Shown one piece after another: positions 25,469-35,236 of a DNA stretch of 64,000 bases. The notes under the pieces were generated by a model that saw only the letters and a program-made list of their open reading frames with translations, ran no database searches and was not told the DNA's origin. Position 1 is the first letter of the stretch, and each line of letters starts with the position of its first letter. The DNA comes from Arthrobacter sp. PvP023 (GTDB lineage Bacteria > Actinomycetota > Actinomycetes > Actinomycetales > Micrococcaceae), in assembly GCF_017832975.1 (NCBI RefSeq), contig NZ_JAFIBI010000001.1, positions 1,674,001-1,738,000 of the forward strand, given 5' to 3'. The translations under genes were made by a program, and so were the position numbers.

Positions 25469-26119
25469 ATGACCGCAACCCGTAACGTAAAGGGCCTGCT
25501 GGGCACGAAGCTCGGCATGACCCAGGTCTGGGACGAGAACAACAAGCTCATCCCCGTCACTGTTGTCCAGGCTGACTCAAACGTCATCACCCAGCTGCGC
25601 AATGCAGACGTTGATGGCTACGTCGCCGTTCAGATCGGCTACGGCCAGATCGATCCCCGCAAGGTCACCAAGCCGCTGGCTGGTCACTTTGAAAAGGCAG
25701 GCGTCACGCCTCGCCGCCACGTTGTCGAACTCCGTACCGCAGATGCTGCCGAGTACGAGCTGGGCCAGGAGCTCTCTGTTGAGGTCTTCGAAGCCGGCCA
25801 GAAGATCGACGTCGTTGGCACCACCAAGGGTAAGGGCTTCGCCGGTGTTATGAAGCGTCACGGCTTCCACGGCGTTGGTGCTTCCCACGGTGCACACAAG
25901 AACCACCGTAAGCCCGGTTCAATCGGTGGCGCATCCACCCCGAGCCGCGTCTTCAAGGGCATGAAAATGGCCGGCCGCATGGGCGCCGTTCGTCACACCA
26001 CGCTGAACCTCACGGTTCACGCAGTTGACGTCGAGAAGTCGCTGCTCCTCATCAAGGGCGCCGTTCCCGGTGCCCGCGGCCAGGTCGTCCTCGTACGCAC
26101 CGCCGTGAAGGGAGCCTAG
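25469..26119 (+). CDS. rplC: 50S ribosomal protein L3
   Basis: 216 residues. [14 protein letters not shown] at the N-terminus, [14 protein letters not shown] and the [23 protein letters not shown] loop, which reaches toward the peptidyl-transferase centre, identify L3, one of the earliest 50S assembly proteins. The ATG at 25469 follows GGGAGGTGCTGAGAG. The stop is four bases before rplD, implying tight coupling. Confidence 0.98.
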   Translation: MTATRNVKGLLGTKLGMTQVWDENNKLIPVTVVQADSNVITQLRNADVDGYVAVQIGYGQIDPRKVTKPLAGHFEKAGVTPRRHVVELRTADAAEYELGQELSVEVFEAGQKIDVVGTTKGKGFAGVMKRHGFHGVGASHGAHKNHRKPGSIGGASTPSRVFKGMKMAGRMGAVRHTTLNLTVHAVDVEKSLLLIKGAVPGARGQVVLVRTAVKGA

Positions 26120-26123
26120 TTCA

Positions 26124-26741
26124 ATGACTAGCACTGTCAAGGTTGACCTGCCTGCAGAGATCTTCGACGTACAGACCAACGTGCCGCTGCTGCACCAGGT
26201 CGTCGTTGCACAGCTCGCTGCTGCTCGCCAGGGTACCCACAAGACCAAGACCCGCGCTGAAGTTTCCGGTGCAGGCCGCAAGCCGTTCAAGCAGAAGGGC
26301 ACCGGCCGCGCCCGTCAGGGTTCAATCCGCGCTCCTCACATGACCGGTGGTGGCGTTGTCCACGGCCCGACCCCGCGCGACTACAGCCAGCGGACCCCCA
26401 AGAAGATGATTGCTGCTGCACTTCGCGGCGCACTGTCTGACCGCGCCCGCAACGGCCGCATCCACGTTGTCGCTGAACTGGTAGCCGGCACCAAGCCGTC
26501 CGCCAGGGAAGCACTGGCAACGCTGCGCGGAGTTTCCGAGCGCAAGAACCTGCTCGTTGTCATCGAGCGCGCCAACGATGTTGCCGCACTGTCCGTGCGC
26601 AACCTCGCAGATGTTCACGTTCTGTACGCAGACCAGCTGAACACCTACGACGTGCTCGTCTCTGACGACGTAGTCTTCACCAAGGCTGCCTACGAGGCAT
26701 TCGTTGCCGCCAAGGCAAAGAACGAGGAGGATGCCAAGTGA
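26124..26741 (+). CDS. rplD: 50S ribosomal protein L4
   Basis: 205 residues. The exit-tunnel loop ([26 protein letters not shown], conserved arginine/lysine extension) and [16 protein letters not shown] are typical. L4 lines the nascent-peptide tunnel; in gamma-proteobacteria it also represses the S10 operon, though that control is not known to apply here. Its TGA overlaps the rplW GTG start in GTGA, so translation of the two is coupled. Confidence 0.98.
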   Translation: MTSTVKVDLPAEIFDVQTNVPLLHQVVVAQLAAARQGTHKTKTRAEVSGAGRKPFKQKGTGRARQGSIRAPHMTGGGVVHGPTPRDYSQRTPKKMIAAALRGALSDRARNGRIHVVAELVAGTKPSAREALATLRGVSERKNLLVVIERANDVAALSVRNLADVHVLYADQLNTYDVLVSDDVVFTKAAYEAFVAAKAKNEEDAK

Positions 26742-27043
26742 GCGCAGCCACCATCAAGGACCCGCGCGACGTCGTGCTTGCACCCGTCGTATCGGAAAAG
26801 AGCTACGGCCTGATCGATGAGGGAAAGTACACCTTCCTGGTGGACCCCCGCTCGAACAAGACCGAGATCAAGCTGGCCGTGGAGAAGATTTTCTCCGTCA
26901 AGGTCGAATCGATCAACACCATCAACCGTGCCGGTAAGCGTAAGCGCACCAAATTCGGCTGGGGAACCCGCAAGAACACCAAGCGTGCGATTGTGACCCT
27001 CAAAGAAGGCACGATCGACATCTTCGGCGGTCCGCTCGCGTAG
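26738..27043 (+). CDS. rplW: 50S ribosomal protein L23
   Basis: 101 residues. [39 protein letters not shown] and the basic loop [17 protein letters not shown] identify L23, which sits at the tunnel exit and docks SRP, trigger factor and the translocon. GTG start at 26738 overlaps the rplD stop by four bases. rplB follows after 29 bases with AACGAGGAAATG upstream. Confidence 0.97.
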   Translation: MSAATIKDPRDVVLAPVVSEKSYGLIDEGKYTFLVDPRSNKTEIKLAVEKIFSVKVESINTINRAGKRKRTKFGWGTRKNTKRAIVTLKEGTIDIFGGPLA

Positions 27044-27072
27044 CGGAGACCACTTTAACGAGGAAATGAATT

Positions 27073-27912
27073 ATGGGAATCCGTAAATATAAGCCGACTA
27101 CCCCGGGCCGTCGCGGCTCGAGCGTAGCGGACTTCACTGAAATCACGCGGTCGACGCCGGAAAAGTCGTTGGTACGTCCGCTGCCCAAAAAGGGCGGCCG
27201 TAACAACACCGGTAAGATCACGACCCGTCACAAGGGTGGTGGCCACAAGCGCCAGTACCGTCTGATCGACTTCCGTCGCCACGACAAAGACGGCGTTGAC
27301 GCCCGCGTTGCCGAAATTGAGTACGATCCGAACCGTACGGCTCGCATCGCCCTCCTGCACTACGTTGATGGCACCAAGCGTTACATCATCGCCCCGAACA
27401 AGCTGTCCCAGGGTGACTTCGTAGAGGCCGGTGCCAACGCTGATATCAAGCCTGGCAACAACCTGCCCCTGCGCAACATCCCGGTGGGTACCGTTATCCA
27501 CGCAGTTGAACTGCGTCCGGGTGGCGGCGCCAAGATGGGCCGCTCCGCCGGCGCATCGATCCAGCTCGTTGCCAAGGAAGGCCGCTTCGCCCAGCTGCGT
27601 CTGCCTTCCGGCGAAATCCGCAACGTTGACGTGCGCTGCCGCGCAACGATCGGCGAGGTCGGCAACGCCGAGCAGTCGAACATCAACTGGGGCAAGGCCG
27701 GCCGCATGCGCTGGAAGGGCGTTCGCCCGACCGTCCGTGGTGTCGCGATGAACCCGGTTGACCACCCGCACGGTGGTGGCGAGGGTAAGACGTCCGGTGG
27801 ACGTCACCCCGTCAACCCCAACGGTAAGCGCGAAGGTCGCACCCGCCGTCCCAACAAAGAGAGCGACAAGCTTATTGTTCGTCGCCGTCGTACTGGCAAG
27901 AACAAGCGATAG
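27073..27912 (+). CDS. rplB: 50S ribosomal protein L2
   Basis: 279 residues. It opens [15 protein letters not shown] and includes [23 protein letters not shown], the [13 protein letters not shown] strand and the catalytic-centre loop [22 protein letters not shown] with its conserved His. L2 supports the peptidyl-transferase centre and subunit association. Twelve bases separate it from rpsS. Confidence 0.98.
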   Translation: MGIRKYKPTTPGRRGSSVADFTEITRSTPEKSLVRPLPKKGGRNNTGKITTRHKGGGHKRQYRLIDFRRHDKDGVDARVAEIEYDPNRTARIALLHYVDGTKRYIIAPNKLSQGDFVEAGANADIKPGNNLPLRNIPVGTVIHAVELRPGGGAKMGRSAGASIQLVAKEGRFAQLRLPSGEIRNVDVRCRATIGEVGNAEQSNINWGKAGRMRWKGVRPTVRGVAMNPVDHPHGGGEGKTSGGRHPVNPNGKREGRTRRPNKESDKLIVRRRRTGKNKR

Positions 27913-27924
27913 GAGCCTGGACAC

Positions 27925-28206
27925 ATGCCACGCAGCCTGAAAAAAGGTCCTTTCGTTGACCAGCACCTCTTTGTAAAGGTGGACAGGGAAAACGAAAAGG
28001 GCACCAAGAACGTCATCAAGACCTGGTCCCGCCGCTCGATGATCATTCCCGACATGCTCGGGCACACGATCGCCGTGCACGACGGACGCAAGCACATTCC
28101 GGTGTTTGTCACCGAGTCGATGGTCGGGCACAAGCTCGGCGAATTCGCTCCCACGCGGACTTTCCGCGGCCATGTCAAGGACGACCGTAAGGGCAAGCGC
28201 CGCTAG
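27925..28206 (+). CDS. rpsS: 30S ribosomal protein S19
   Basis: 93 residues. [42 protein letters not shown] and [17 protein letters not shown] are invariant S19 features. It pairs with S13 in the 30S head near the A-site tRNA. ATG preceded by TAGGAGCCTGGAC. Confidence 0.98.
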   Translation: MPRSLKKGPFVDQHLFVKVDRENEKGTKNVIKTWSRRSMIIPDMLGHTIAVHDGRKHIPVFVTESMVGHKLGEFAPTRTFRGHVKDDRKGKRR

Positions 28207-28244
28207 GCGCCTGCACTTACGTCAAAGACGAGAGAAGGAAAGCA

Positions 28245-28610
28245 ATGGAAGCCAAGGCAATTGCGCGTCACATCCGCGTAACGCCTATGAAGGCCCGGCG
28301 CGTCGTCAACCTTGTTCGTGGTAAGCAAGCGAACGAGGCTCTGGCAATTCTGAAGTTTGCCCCCCAGGCAGCTTCTGAGCCGGTATTCAAGGTAGTTCAG
28401 TCGGCAATCTCCAACGCCCGGGTCCTCGCGGACCGCGACGGCGTGGCGTTTGACGAAGGTGACCTCATCATCAGCGAAGCGTTTGTTGATGAAGGCCCGA
28501 CCATGAAGCGGTTCCAGCCGCGTGCCCAGGGTCGTGCATTTCAGATCAAGAAGCGCACGAGCCACATCACCGTGGTAGTCGCTACCCCGGAGAAAGAGGA
28601 GGCTCGCTAA
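28245..28610 (+). CDS. rplV: 50S ribosomal protein L22
   Basis: 121 residues. [24 protein letters not shown] at the N-terminus and the long beta-hairpin tip region [30 protein letters not shown] (which lines the exit tunnel where macrolides act) are intact. The ATG follows AGAGAAGGAAAGCA. rpsC begins at the next base after the stop. Confidence 0.98.
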   Translation: MEAKAIARHIRVTPMKARRVVNLVRGKQANEALAILKFAPQAASEPVFKVVQSAISNARVLADRDGVAFDEGDLIISEAFVDEGPTMKRFQPRAQGRAFQIKKRTSHITVVVATPEKEEAR

Positions 28611-29444
28611 GTGGGACAGAAAGTTAACCCGCACGGGTTCCGACTCGGCATCACCACCGATCACGTATCGCACTGGTTTGCTGACAGCACCAAGGCCGGC
28701 CAGCGGTACAAGGACTTCGTTCGCGAAGACATCCGTATCCGCCAGCTCATGTCCACGGGCATGGAGCGCGCCGGTATCGCCAAGGTTGAGATCGAACGCA
28801 CCCGCGACCGTGTCCGCGTGGATATCCACACGGCACGTCCGGGCATCGTTATCGGCCGCCGCGGTGCTGAAGCAGACCGCATCCGCGGCGAGCTCGAAAA
28901 GCTCACCGGCAAGCAGGTTCAGCTGAACATCCTCGAGGTCAAGAACCCCGAGATGGAAGCACAGCTTGTTGCCCAGGGCGTTGCGGAGCAGCTGACTTCA
29001 CGCGTGGCATTCCGCCGTGCAATGAAGAAGGCAATGCAGTCCGCACAGCGTGCAGGTGCCAAGGGCATCCGTATCGCTTGCTCCGGTCGACTGGGTGGCG
29101 CTGAAATGTCCCGCTCGGAGTTCTACCGCGAAGGCCGTGTGCCCCTGCACACCCTCCGTGCGAACATCGACTACGGCTTCTACGAAGCCAAGACCACCTT
29201 CGGCCGCATCGGTGTGAAGGTCTGGATCTACAAGGGTGACGTCACCTCCAAGGAACTGGCTCAGCAGGCAGCTGCTGCTCCGTCCCGCGGCCGTGGTGCC
29301 AGCGATCGTCCGGGCCGCCCGGGTGGCGCTGACCGTGGTGACCGCCGTCGTCGTACCGACCGCCCGGCAGCCGAAGCAGCACCTGCTGCTGAAGCTCCTG
29401 CGGTTGAGGCAGCTGCACCGGCAGTAGAAGGAGGACAGGCTTAA
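28611..29444 (+). CDS. rpsC: 30S ribosomal protein S3
   Basis: 277 residues. The KH domain ([20 protein letters not shown]) and C-terminal S3 domain ([35 protein letters not shown]) are complete; S3 forms part of the mRNA entry tunnel and helicase. E. coli S3 is about 233 residues: the extra 45 here are an Arg/Gly then Ala/Pro/Glu tail ([16 protein letters not shown]...[12 protein letters not shown]). GTG start directly after the rplV stop; the rplP ATG follows immediately. Confidence 0.97.
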   Translation: MGQKVNPHGFRLGITTDHVSHWFADSTKAGQRYKDFVREDIRIRQLMSTGMERAGIAKVEIERTRDRVRVDIHTARPGIVIGRRGAEADRIRGELEKLTGKQVQLNILEVKNPEMEAQLVAQGVAEQLTSRVAFRRAMKKAMQSAQRAGAKGIRIACSGRLGGAEMSRSEFYREGRVPLHTLRANIDYGFYEAKTTFGRIGVKVWIYKGDVTSKELAQQAAAAPSRGRGASDRPGRPGGADRGDRRRRTDRPAAEAAPAAEAPAVEAAAPAVEGGQA

Positions 29445-29861
29445 ATGCTTATCCCACGTCGAGTCAAGCACCGTAAGCAGCACCACCCGGGTCGTTCCGG
29501 CGCTGCTACGGGCGGCACCAAGGTCTCCTTCGGTGAGTGGGGCATCCAGGCTCTGAGCCCGGCATACGTCACGAACCGTCAGATCGAATCTGCCCGTATC
29601 GCTATGACCCGCCACATCAAGCGTGGCGGCAAGGTCTGGATCAACATTTACCCGGACCGTCCGCTGACGAAGAAGCCTGCTGAAACCCGTATGGGTTCCG
29701 GTAAGGGTTCTCCGGAATGGTGGGTCTCAAACGTCAAGCCGGGCCGGGTTCTCTTCGAACTCTCCGGTGTCAGTGAAGAGGTAGCTCGCGAGGCACTGCG
29801 CCTGGCAATCCACAAGCTGCCGTTGAAGGCACGCATTGTGCGTCGCGAAGGTGGTGAGTAG
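29445..29861 (+). CDS. rplP: 50S ribosomal protein L16
   Basis: 138 residues, standard. [51 protein letters not shown] and the [16 protein letters not shown] segment identify L16, which contacts A-site tRNA and the 5S rRNA region. It abuts rpsC and is two bases from rpmC. Confidence 0.98.
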   Translation: MLIPRRVKHRKQHHPGRSGAATGGTKVSFGEWGIQALSPAYVTNRQIESARIAMTRHIKRGGKVWINIYPDRPLTKKPAETRMGSGKGSPEWWVSNVKPGRVLFELSGVSEEVAREALRLAIHKLPLKARIVRREGGE

Positions 29862-29863
29862 AA

Positions 29864-30193
29864 ATGGCAGTAGGATCCAAGGAACTTGCATCCGCACAGC
29901 TGGACGGTTTCGACAACGAGCGTCTCGTTGAAGAACTCCGCAAGGCCAAGGAAGAGCTGTTCAACCTGCGTTTCCAGTCCGCCACCGGTCAGCTGGAGAA
30001 CCACGGTCGTCTGCGCGCGGTAAAGAAGGACATCGCCCGCATCTACACCGTTCTTCGTGAGCGCGAGCTGGGCATTCGTGCCGAGGTTGCCGCACCGGTT
30101 GTGGAAGCCAAGGAAGAAAAGAAATCCAAGAAGGCTGCAACCAAGAAGGCCGACAAGGCTGAAACGGTTGAGACCGAGGAGGATGCCAAGTGA
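29864..30193 (+). CDS. rpmC: 50S ribosomal protein L29 with a charged C-terminal extension
   Basis: The first 70 residues form the usual two-helix L29 ([51 protein letters not shown]), which lies at the tunnel exit next to L23. The remaining 39 residues are a Lys/Glu/Ala/Thr tail ending EDAK; typical L29 proteins stop at 60-75 residues. The TGA overlaps the rpsQ GTG in GTGA. Confidence 0.95.
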   Translation: MAVGSKELASAQLDGFDNERLVEELRKAKEELFNLRFQSATGQLENHGRLRAVKKDIARIYTVLRERELGIRAEVAAPVVEAKEEKKSKKAATKKADKAETVETEEDAK

Positions 30194-30498
30194 GTGAAAA
30201 GGACGAGAACGTGACGGAAACTGTTTCCGGCGCAGCCAAGGCTGACGAGCGCGGTTACCGTAAGACGAAGCGCGGCTACGTCGTCTCGGACAAGATGGAA
30301 AAGACCATCGTTGTCCAGGTTGAAGACCGCGTGAAGCACGCCCTCTACGGCAAGGTCATCCGCCGCAACACGAAGATCAAGGCTCACGACGAAGAGAACA
30401 CCGCCGGCATCGGCGACCTCGTTCTCCTCGCCGAGACCCGCCCGCTCTCCGCTACCAAGCGGTGGCGCCTGGTGGAGATCCTCGAGAAGGCTAAGTAA
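30190..30498 (+). CDS. rpsQ: 30S ribosomal protein S17
   Basis: 102 residues. The S17 OB fold is clear from [39 protein letters not shown], then [32 protein letters not shown]. About 20 N-terminal residues before it ([13 protein letters not shown]...) are an acidic extension. GTG at 30190 overlaps the rpmC stop; a downstream GTG in the same frame (about 30211) would remove the extension and cannot be excluded. It ends the S10 operon transcript at a hairpin. Confidence 0.96.
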   Translation: MSEKDENVTETVSGAAKADERGYRKTKRGYVVSDKMEKTIVVQVEDRVKHALYGKVIRRNTKIKAHDEENTAGIGDLVLLAETRPLSATKRWRLVEILEKAK

Positions 30499-30514
30499 CA
30501 CCTGCAGAAATGCC

Positions 30515-30555
30515 GAGAAGCCCTCGTTCCCCTTGCGGGAGCGGGGGCTTCTCCG
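30515..30555 (+). terminator. Terminator-like hairpin after rpsQ
   Basis: GAGAAGCCCTCGTTCCCC (30515-30532) pairs with GGGAGCGGGGGCTTCTC (30537-30553) over about 16 bp with G-U pairs and a TTGC loop. The T run after it is poor, so it may only partly stop transcription into the spc operon. Confidence 0.65.
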
Positions 30556-30902
30556 TGTCCGCGGTGCCCAGTGGGGGAGCAACCCGGGGGTACCGCCGTG
30601 CCGTGCGCCGGCACCGTGGCTGTGATATGGGGATTGGCCCAAAACGTGCTAAGATTTTGAGTTTGTATGGCGCCGTTCGTGCGCCGTCATCAACCTCGTA
30701 AACAATCGTGCCACGGCATAGTGCCCCCTTGCGCCCCGATCCGTCGGAACCGCCTGGGAAGCAAATGTTTTTGGCACGGGAGTTTAGGCCTGGTCTGGCA
30801 AAATCCAGGCAGGTCAAGAGACACCCCGATCAACCGTTCCGCAAGGCTCATTCCGTAGGAAGATTTTCGGTCTGAGAACCAGCGCGACGCAAGGAGTAAA
30901 TA
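30556..30902 (+). other. Region between S10 and spc operons
   Basis: About 350 bases without a convincing gene. It has an extended -10 promoter candidate (30647-30655) and then a leader of roughly 240 bases. Within it the pair CCTGG/CCAGG (around 30790-30810, flanking TCTGGCAAAAT) could form a small stem. AAGGAG ends 6 bases before the rplN GTG. Confidence 0.5.
30647..30655 (+). promoter_or_regulatory. Candidate extended -10 promoter for the spc operon
   Basis: TGC-TAAGAT (30647-30655) combines an upstream TGN with a TANNNT hexamer. No good -35 lies 16-19 bases upstream, as is usual for extended -10 promoters. Confidence 0.45.
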
Positions 30903-31271
30903 GTGATTCAGCAGGAGTCGCGACTCAAGGTCGCCGACAACACGGGTGCTAAGGAAATCCTTACCATTCGCGTTCTCGGTGGATCTGGCCGTCGCTACGC
31001 AGGCATTGGCGACGTCATCGTCGCTACCGTCAAGGACGCAATTCCGGGCGGCAACGTAAAGAAGGGCGATGTCGTCAAGGCTGTCATCGTCCGTACCAAG
31101 AAGGAACGCCGCCGTGCGGATGGTTCCTACATCAAGTTTGACGAGAACGCAGCTGTGATCCTGAAGAACGACGGTGACCCCCGCGGTACCCGTATCTTCG
31201 GACCGGTTGGTCGTGAACTCCGTGACAAGAAGTTCATGAAGATCGTTTCTCTGGCTCCGGAGGTGCTCTAG
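30903..31271 (+). CDS. rplN: 50S ribosomal protein L14
   Basis: 122 residues, standard. [40 protein letters not shown] and [23 protein letters not shown] are canonical L14 sequence; L14 forms a subunit bridge and is the binding site of RsfS. GTG start at 30903 after CGCAAGGAGTAAATA. First gene of the spc operon. Confidence 0.98.
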   Translation: MIQQESRLKVADNTGAKEILTIRVLGGSGRRYAGIGDVIVATVKDAIPGGNVKKGDVVKAVIVRTKKERRRADGSYIKFDENAAVILKNDGDPRGTRIFGPVGRELRDKKFMKIVSLAPEVL

Positions 31272-31274
31272 TCC

Positions 31275-31634
31275 ATGGCTAAGATCAAAAAGGGTGACCT
31301 CGTTCAGGTCATCACTGGCGCCAAGGCTGAGCGCGGCGGCGACCGTGGCAAGCAGGGCAAGGTTCTGCGCGTATTCCCCGATACCAACCGCGTGTTGGTT
31401 GAAGGCATTAACCGCGTAACCAAGCACACCAAGGTCGGTCAGTCGCAGCGCGGCACCAAGACCGGTGGCATCGAGGTCGTCGAGGCTTCCATCCACATCT
31501 CCAACGTGGCCCTGGTTGACCCGTCCACCAAGAAGCCCACTCGCGTCGGTTTCCGTACCGAGACCGTTGAACGTAACGGCAAGAAGCGTGAAGTGCGCGT
31601 ACGCGTGGCCAAGAGCTCCGGGAAGGACATCTAA
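31275..31634 (+). CDS. rplX: 50S ribosomal protein L24
   Basis: 119 residues. The KOW motif region [33 protein letters not shown] and the [20 protein letters not shown] segment identify L24, an assembly-initiating protein near the tunnel exit. The TAA shares a base with the rplE ATG (TAATG). Confidence 0.98.
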   Translation: MAKIKKGDLVQVITGAKAERGGDRGKQGKVLRVFPDTNRVLVEGINRVTKHTKVGQSQRGTKTGGIEVVEASIHISNVALVDPSTKKPTRVGFRTETVERNGKKREVRVRVAKSSGKDI

Positions 31635-32215
31635 TGACTGAGACTCTCGAGACTCCGGCAAGCAAGATCGTTCCTCGTCTGAAGACCAAGTACGCGGATT
31701 CCATCAAGAGCACGCTCATCGAGGAATTCAAGTACGAAAACGTCAACCAGGTTCCCCGTCTGGTGAAGGTCGTTGTGAACATGGGTGTTGGAGATGCCGC
31801 TAAGGACTCCAAGCTGATCGACGGCGCTGTCCGCGATCTGACCCTGATCACCGGTCAGAAGCCGCAGGTAACCAAGGCCCGCAAGTCGATCGCACAGTTC
31901 AAGCTGCGCGAAGGCATGCCCATCGGTGCACACGCAACTCTGCGTGGAGACCGCATGTGGGAATTCCTGGACCGTCTGGTCACGCTGGCTCTGCCGCGTA
32001 TCCGTGACTTCCGGGGCCTCAGTGGCAAGCAGTTTGACGGCAACGGCAACTACACCTTCGGTCTGACCGAGCAGGTTATGTTCCACGAGATCGACCAGGA
32101 TTCCATCGACCGCGTTCGCGGTATGGACATCACGGTCGTGACCACTGCCAAGACCGACGACGAAGGCCGCGCGCTGCTCAAGGCGCTTGGTTTCCCGTTC
32201 AAGACCGAAGCTTAA
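31634..32215 (+). CDS. rplE: 50S ribosomal protein L5
   Basis: 193 residues. [50 protein letters not shown] and [37 protein letters not shown] are typical L5, which binds 5S rRNA and P-site tRNA. About 12 extra N-terminal residues precede the core. In many bacteria rpsN (S14) follows; here an 86-base gap leads straight to rpsH and contains no S14 gene. Confidence 0.98.
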   Translation: MTETLETPASKIVPRLKTKYADSIKSTLIEEFKYENVNQVPRLVKVVVNMGVGDAAKDSKLIDGAVRDLTLITGQKPQVTKARKSIAQFKLREGMPIGAHATLRGDRMWEFLDRLVTLALPRIRDFRGLSGKQFDGNGNYTFGLTEQVMFHEIDQDSIDRVRGMDITVVTTAKTDDEGRALLKALGFPFKTEA

Positions 32216-32301
32216 TCTAGCTACATAGAAGGTCCGGCCTTGCCGCTTCCCCCAGGGGATGGCAGGGCGGAAACCGTTATGAGGAAGGGCAAGAGCCCAA
32301 C

Positions 32302-32700
32302 ATGACCATGACAGATCCCGTCGCAGACATGCTTACGCGTCTGCGCAACGCAAACTCGGCATACCACGACACCGTGACTATGCCGTACAGCAAGCTCAAG
32401 GCACGCGTTGCCGACATCCTGAAGGCCGAAGGTTACATCGCCTCCTGGAAAGAAGAAGACGCTGAGGTTGGCAAGAAGCTGACCCTCGAGCTCAAGTTCG
32501 GTCCGAACCGCGAGCGTTCAATCGCTGGCGTTCGTCGTATTTCCAAGCCGGGACTCCGCGTTTACGCGAAGTCCACCAACCTGCCGCACGTGCTCGGTGG
32601 CCTGGGTGTCGCAATCCTGTCCACCTCTTCCGGCCTCTTGACTGACAAGCAGGCCGGCAAGAAGGGCGTGGGCGGCGAAGTCCTCGCTTACGTCTGGTAA
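32302..32700 (+). CDS. rpsH: 30S ribosomal protein S8
   Basis: 132 residues. [20 protein letters not shown], the [19 protein letters not shown] segment and [26 protein letters not shown] are S8 hallmarks. S8 binds 16S h21 and, in E. coli, represses the spc operon. Two ATGs two codons apart (32302 and 32308) are possible starts; the second matches the usual S8 N-terminus. Confidence 0.97.
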   Translation: MTMTDPVADMLTRLRNANSAYHDTVTMPYSKLKARVADILKAEGYIASWKEEDAEVGKKLTLELKFGPNRERSIAGVRRISKPGLRVYAKSTNLPHVLGGLGVAILSTSSGLLTDKQAGKKGVGGEVLAYVW

Positions 32701-32718
32701 CGGGAAAGGAAGAGAATA

Positions 32719-33255
32719 ATGTCACGTATTGGACGTCTCCCCATCACCGTTCCTGCCGGCGTTGAGGTCAAGGTTGACGGCTCTGTCGTCAGCGTCAAGG
32801 GTTCCAAAGGCGAGCTGAGCCACACTGTGGCCAGCCCGATCGAGGTCACCCTGGAAGATGGCACCCTGACTGTCGCCCGCCCGAACGACGAGCGCGCCTC
32901 ACGTTCGCTGCACGGCCTGACCCGCACCCTGATCGCCAACATGATCCAGGGCGTCACCGCAGGCTACGAGAAGAAGCTTGAGATTGTCGGTACCGGTTAC
33001 CGCGTCCAGGCCAAGGGTTCTGACCTGGAGTTCGCTCTGGGCTACAGCCACCCGGTTAACGTCTCGGCACCGAACGGCATCACCTTTGCAGTAGAGACCC
33101 CGACCAAGCTCTCTGTTTCAGGTATCTCCAAGCAGCAGGTCGGCGAGGTTGCTGCCAACATTCGCAAGCTGCGGAAGCCGGACCCCTATAAGGGCAAGGG
33201 CATCCGCTACGCCGGCGAAGTCATCCGCCGCAAGGTCGGAAAGGCTGGTAAGTAA
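32719..33255 (+). CDS. rplF: 50S ribosomal protein L6
   Basis: 178 residues. [17 protein letters not shown], two tandem beta-alpha domains and the C-terminal [27 protein letters not shown] identify L6, located near the GTPase-associated centre. AAAGGAAGAG precedes the ATG; rplR starts two bases after its stop. Confidence 0.98.
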   Translation: MSRIGRLPITVPAGVEVKVDGSVVSVKGSKGELSHTVASPIEVTLEDGTLTVARPNDERASRSLHGLTRTLIANMIQGVTAGYEKKLEIVGTGYRVQAKGSDLEFALGYSHPVNVSAPNGITFAVETPTKLSVSGISKQQVGEVAANIRKLRKPDPYKGKGIRYAGEVIRRKVGKAGK

Positions 33256-33257
33256 CC

Positions 33258-33641
33258 ATGGCCATCGCAATTAACAAGAAGCGTACGAACAAGAGCAAGT
33301 CTGCTTCACGCAGCCGTCGCCAGCTTCGTATCCGCAAGCGCATCTCCGGAACGGCTGTACGCCCTCGCCTGGTCGTCAACCGCTCCGCACGCCACGTATT
33401 CGTCCAGGTTGTCGATGACACCAAGGGCCTGACCGTAGCGAGCGCGTCCACACTGGAAGCCGACCTTCGTGCATTCGACGGTGACAAGACCGCCAAGGCC
33501 AAGCGCGTTGGCGAACTGGTCGCCGAGCGTGCCAAGGCTGCCGGTATCGAAGCTGTTGTCTTCGACCGCGGTGGTAACAAGTACCACGGCCGGATCGCCG
33601 CCGTCGCTGATGGCGCACGTGAAGGTGGGCTGTCACTGTGA
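33258..33641 (+). CDS. rplR: 50S ribosomal protein L18
   Basis: 127 residues. [35 protein letters not shown] and the C-terminal [26 protein letters not shown] are classic L18, a 5S rRNA-binding protein. The stop overlaps the rpsE GTG in GTGA. Confidence 0.98.
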   Translation: MAIAINKKRTNKSKSASRSRRQLRIRKRISGTAVRPRLVVNRSARHVFVQVVDDTKGLTVASASTLEADLRAFDGDKTAKAKRVGELVAERAKAAGIEAVVFDRGGNKYHGRIAAVADGAREGGLSL

Positions 33642-34345
33642 CCGAAAATAACGAAAAGGACATTCAGGTGACTGAAGCTGTAGCTGCTCCGGCAACTGAG
33701 ACCGCTGCGCCTGCTACCACTGACGACCGCCGCGGCGCTCGTCGTGGCGAGCGTGGCGACCGCGGCCAGGGCCGTGGCGACCGTGGTGGCCGTGGTGGCC
33801 GCGATGGTGGCCGCGAAGCCGAAAAGAGCCAGTTCGTAGAGCGCGTTGTAACCATCAACCGCGTTTCCAAGGTCGTCAAGGGTGGTCGTCGCTTCAGCTT
33901 CACCGCCCTCGTCGTTGTCGGTGACGGCAACGGTATGGTCGGCGTTGGCTACGGCAAGGCTAAGGAAGTTCCTGCCGCTATCGCAAAGGGCGTCGAAGAG
34001 GCCAAGAAGTCCTTCTTCCGCGTTCCCCGCATCGGCAGCACCATCCCGCACCGTGTTCAGGGTGAGGCCGCTGCAGGCGTCGTAATGCTGCGTCCGGCTT
34101 CCGCCGGTACCGGTGTTATCGCCGGCGGTCCGGTCCGTGCAGTACTGGAGTGCGTGGGTATCCACGACATCCTCTCCAAGTCGCTCGGTTCCTCCAACGC
34201 CATCAACATCGTTCACGCGACCGTTGATGCGCTGAAGCGCCTCGAAGAGCCGGCAGCAGTGGCAGCACGCCGCGGCCTCCCGCTCGATGAGATCGCTCCG
34301 GCCGCAATGGTGAAGGCGCTCATGAACCAGAAGGCAGGTGTCTGA
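33638..34345 (+). CDS. rpsE: 30S ribosomal protein S5 with an Arg/Gly N-terminal extension
   Basis: 235 residues. The S5 core starts near residue 65 ([45 protein letters not shown]) and is normal, including the segment linked to spectinomycin and ribosomal accuracy. The N-terminal 60 residues are acidic then Arg/Gly-rich ([21 protein letters not shown]), far longer than in E. coli S5 (167 residues). GTG at 33638 overlaps the rplR stop; a second GTG at 33668 would shorten only the acidic part. Confidence 0.96.
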   Translation: MTENNEKDIQVTEAVAAPATETAAPATTDDRRGARRGERGDRGQGRGDRGGRGGRDGGREAEKSQFVERVVTINRVSKVVKGGRRFSFTALVVVGDGNGMVGVGYGKAKEVPAAIAKGVEEAKKSFFRVPRIGSTIPHRVQGEAAAGVVMLRPASAGTGVIAGGPVRAVLECVGIHDILSKSLGSSNAINIVHATVDALKRLEEPAAVAARRGLPLDEIAPAAMVKALMNQKAGV

Positions 34346-34348
34346 GTC

Positions 34349-34555
34349 ATGGCTAAGAACCTGATTCCCTCTGACGTTCAGTTGGAGATCACTCAGATCA
34401 AGTCCGCCATTGGCGGCAAGCAGAACCAGCGCGACACGCTTCGGTCCCTCGGCCTCAAGCGGATCGGACACACCGTTGTCCGCACCGCCGACGCCGTGAC
34501 CGTGGGTATGCTCAACACGGTTCCGCACCTGGTAAAGGTAGAGGAGGCGAAGTAA
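34349..34555 (+). CDS. rpmD: 50S ribosomal protein L30
   Basis: 68 residues. [37 protein letters not shown] is the canonical L30 fold. Three bases separate it from rpsE, and rplO begins at the base after its stop (TAAATG), so the three are tightly coupled. Confidence 0.97.
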
Positions 34556-35050
34556 ATGGCAGAGAAGAACACCGCCGAAAAGGCACAGGGCGCCGCTGCT
34601 GAGAAGCAGAACGCACTGAAGGTTCACCACCTGCGTCCCGCCCCGGGTGCCAAGACCGCCAAGACCCGTGTTGGTCGTGGTGAAGGTTCCAAGGGTAAGA
34701 CCGCTGGTCGCGGTACCAAGGGTACGAAGGCCCGTTACCAGATCAAGGCTGGCTTTGCCGGCGGCCAGCTGCCGCTGCACATGCGCCTGCCGAAGCTGCG
34801 CGGCTTCAAGAACCCGTTCCGGGTTGAGTACCAGGTTGTTAACCTGGACAAGCTCAACGAGCTGTTCCCGGAAGGTGGCGCAGTCACCGTCGAGAACCTG
34901 GTCGAAAAGGGTGCCGTTCGCAAGAACCAGCCCGTCAAGGTGCTGGGCACCGGTGACATCACCGTCAAGGTTGACGTCACGGTCCACGCATTCTCGGCCA
35001 GCGCCGCAGAAAAGATTGCAGCAGCAGGCGGCAGCACCACCGCCCTCTAA
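34556..35050 (+). CDS. rplO: 50S ribosomal protein L15
   Basis: 164 residues. The Gly/Lys/Arg-rich rRNA-binding arm ([21 protein letters not shown]), [18 protein letters not shown] and the C-terminal [19 protein letters not shown] identify L15. About 20 residues of Ala/Glu/Lys extension precede the usual start [11 protein letters not shown]. Unlike in E. coli, secY is not co-transcribed without interruption: a strong terminator follows rplO. Confidence 0.98.
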   Translation: MAEKNTAEKAQGAAAEKQNALKVHHLRPAPGAKTAKTRVGRGEGSKGKTAGRGTKGTKARYQIKAGFAGGQLPLHMRLPKLRGFKNPFRVEYQVVNLDKLNELFPEGGAVTVENLVEKGAVRKNQPVKVLGTGDITVKVDVTVHAFSASAAEKIAAAGGSTTAL

Positions 35051-35080
35051 TAGAGGACGGCGGGGCAGACGCCCGTTGTG

Positions 35081-35126
35081 AACTCCCGGTACACGGGGCC
35101 CAGGCCCTGCGTACCGGGAGTTTTTT
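35081..35126 (+). terminator. Intrinsic terminator after rplO
   Basis: AACTCCCGGTAC (35081-35092) and GTACCGGGAGTT (35111-35122) form a perfect 12-bp stem ending in TTTTTT, with a GGGCC/GGCCC inner stem. It separates the spc ribosomal genes from secY-adk. Confidence 0.9.
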
Positions 35127-35146
35127 CTCATTTGGGACCTCACCGA

Positions 35147-35177
35147 TTGTTCGCGGGGCGCATCAACCCGTTAGACT
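35147..35177 (+). promoter_or_regulatory. Candidate secY-adk promoter
   Basis: TTGTTC (35147-35152) and TAGACT (35172-35177) are 19 bases apart (18 if TTAGAC is used). A second option nearer the gene is TTGACC (35194-35199) with TATTAA (35215-35220), but its 15-base spacer is short. Confidence 0.45.
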
Positions 35178-35236
35178 CGGTTGTTGGGTTTTATTGACCT
35201 ATCTCACACGACTTTATTAACACAACAGGAGGACGC

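Noticed and set aside
33221..35143. 640-codon open frame antisense to rplF-rplO
   Set aside because: It spans five certain ribosomal genes and a terminator; no plausible protein.
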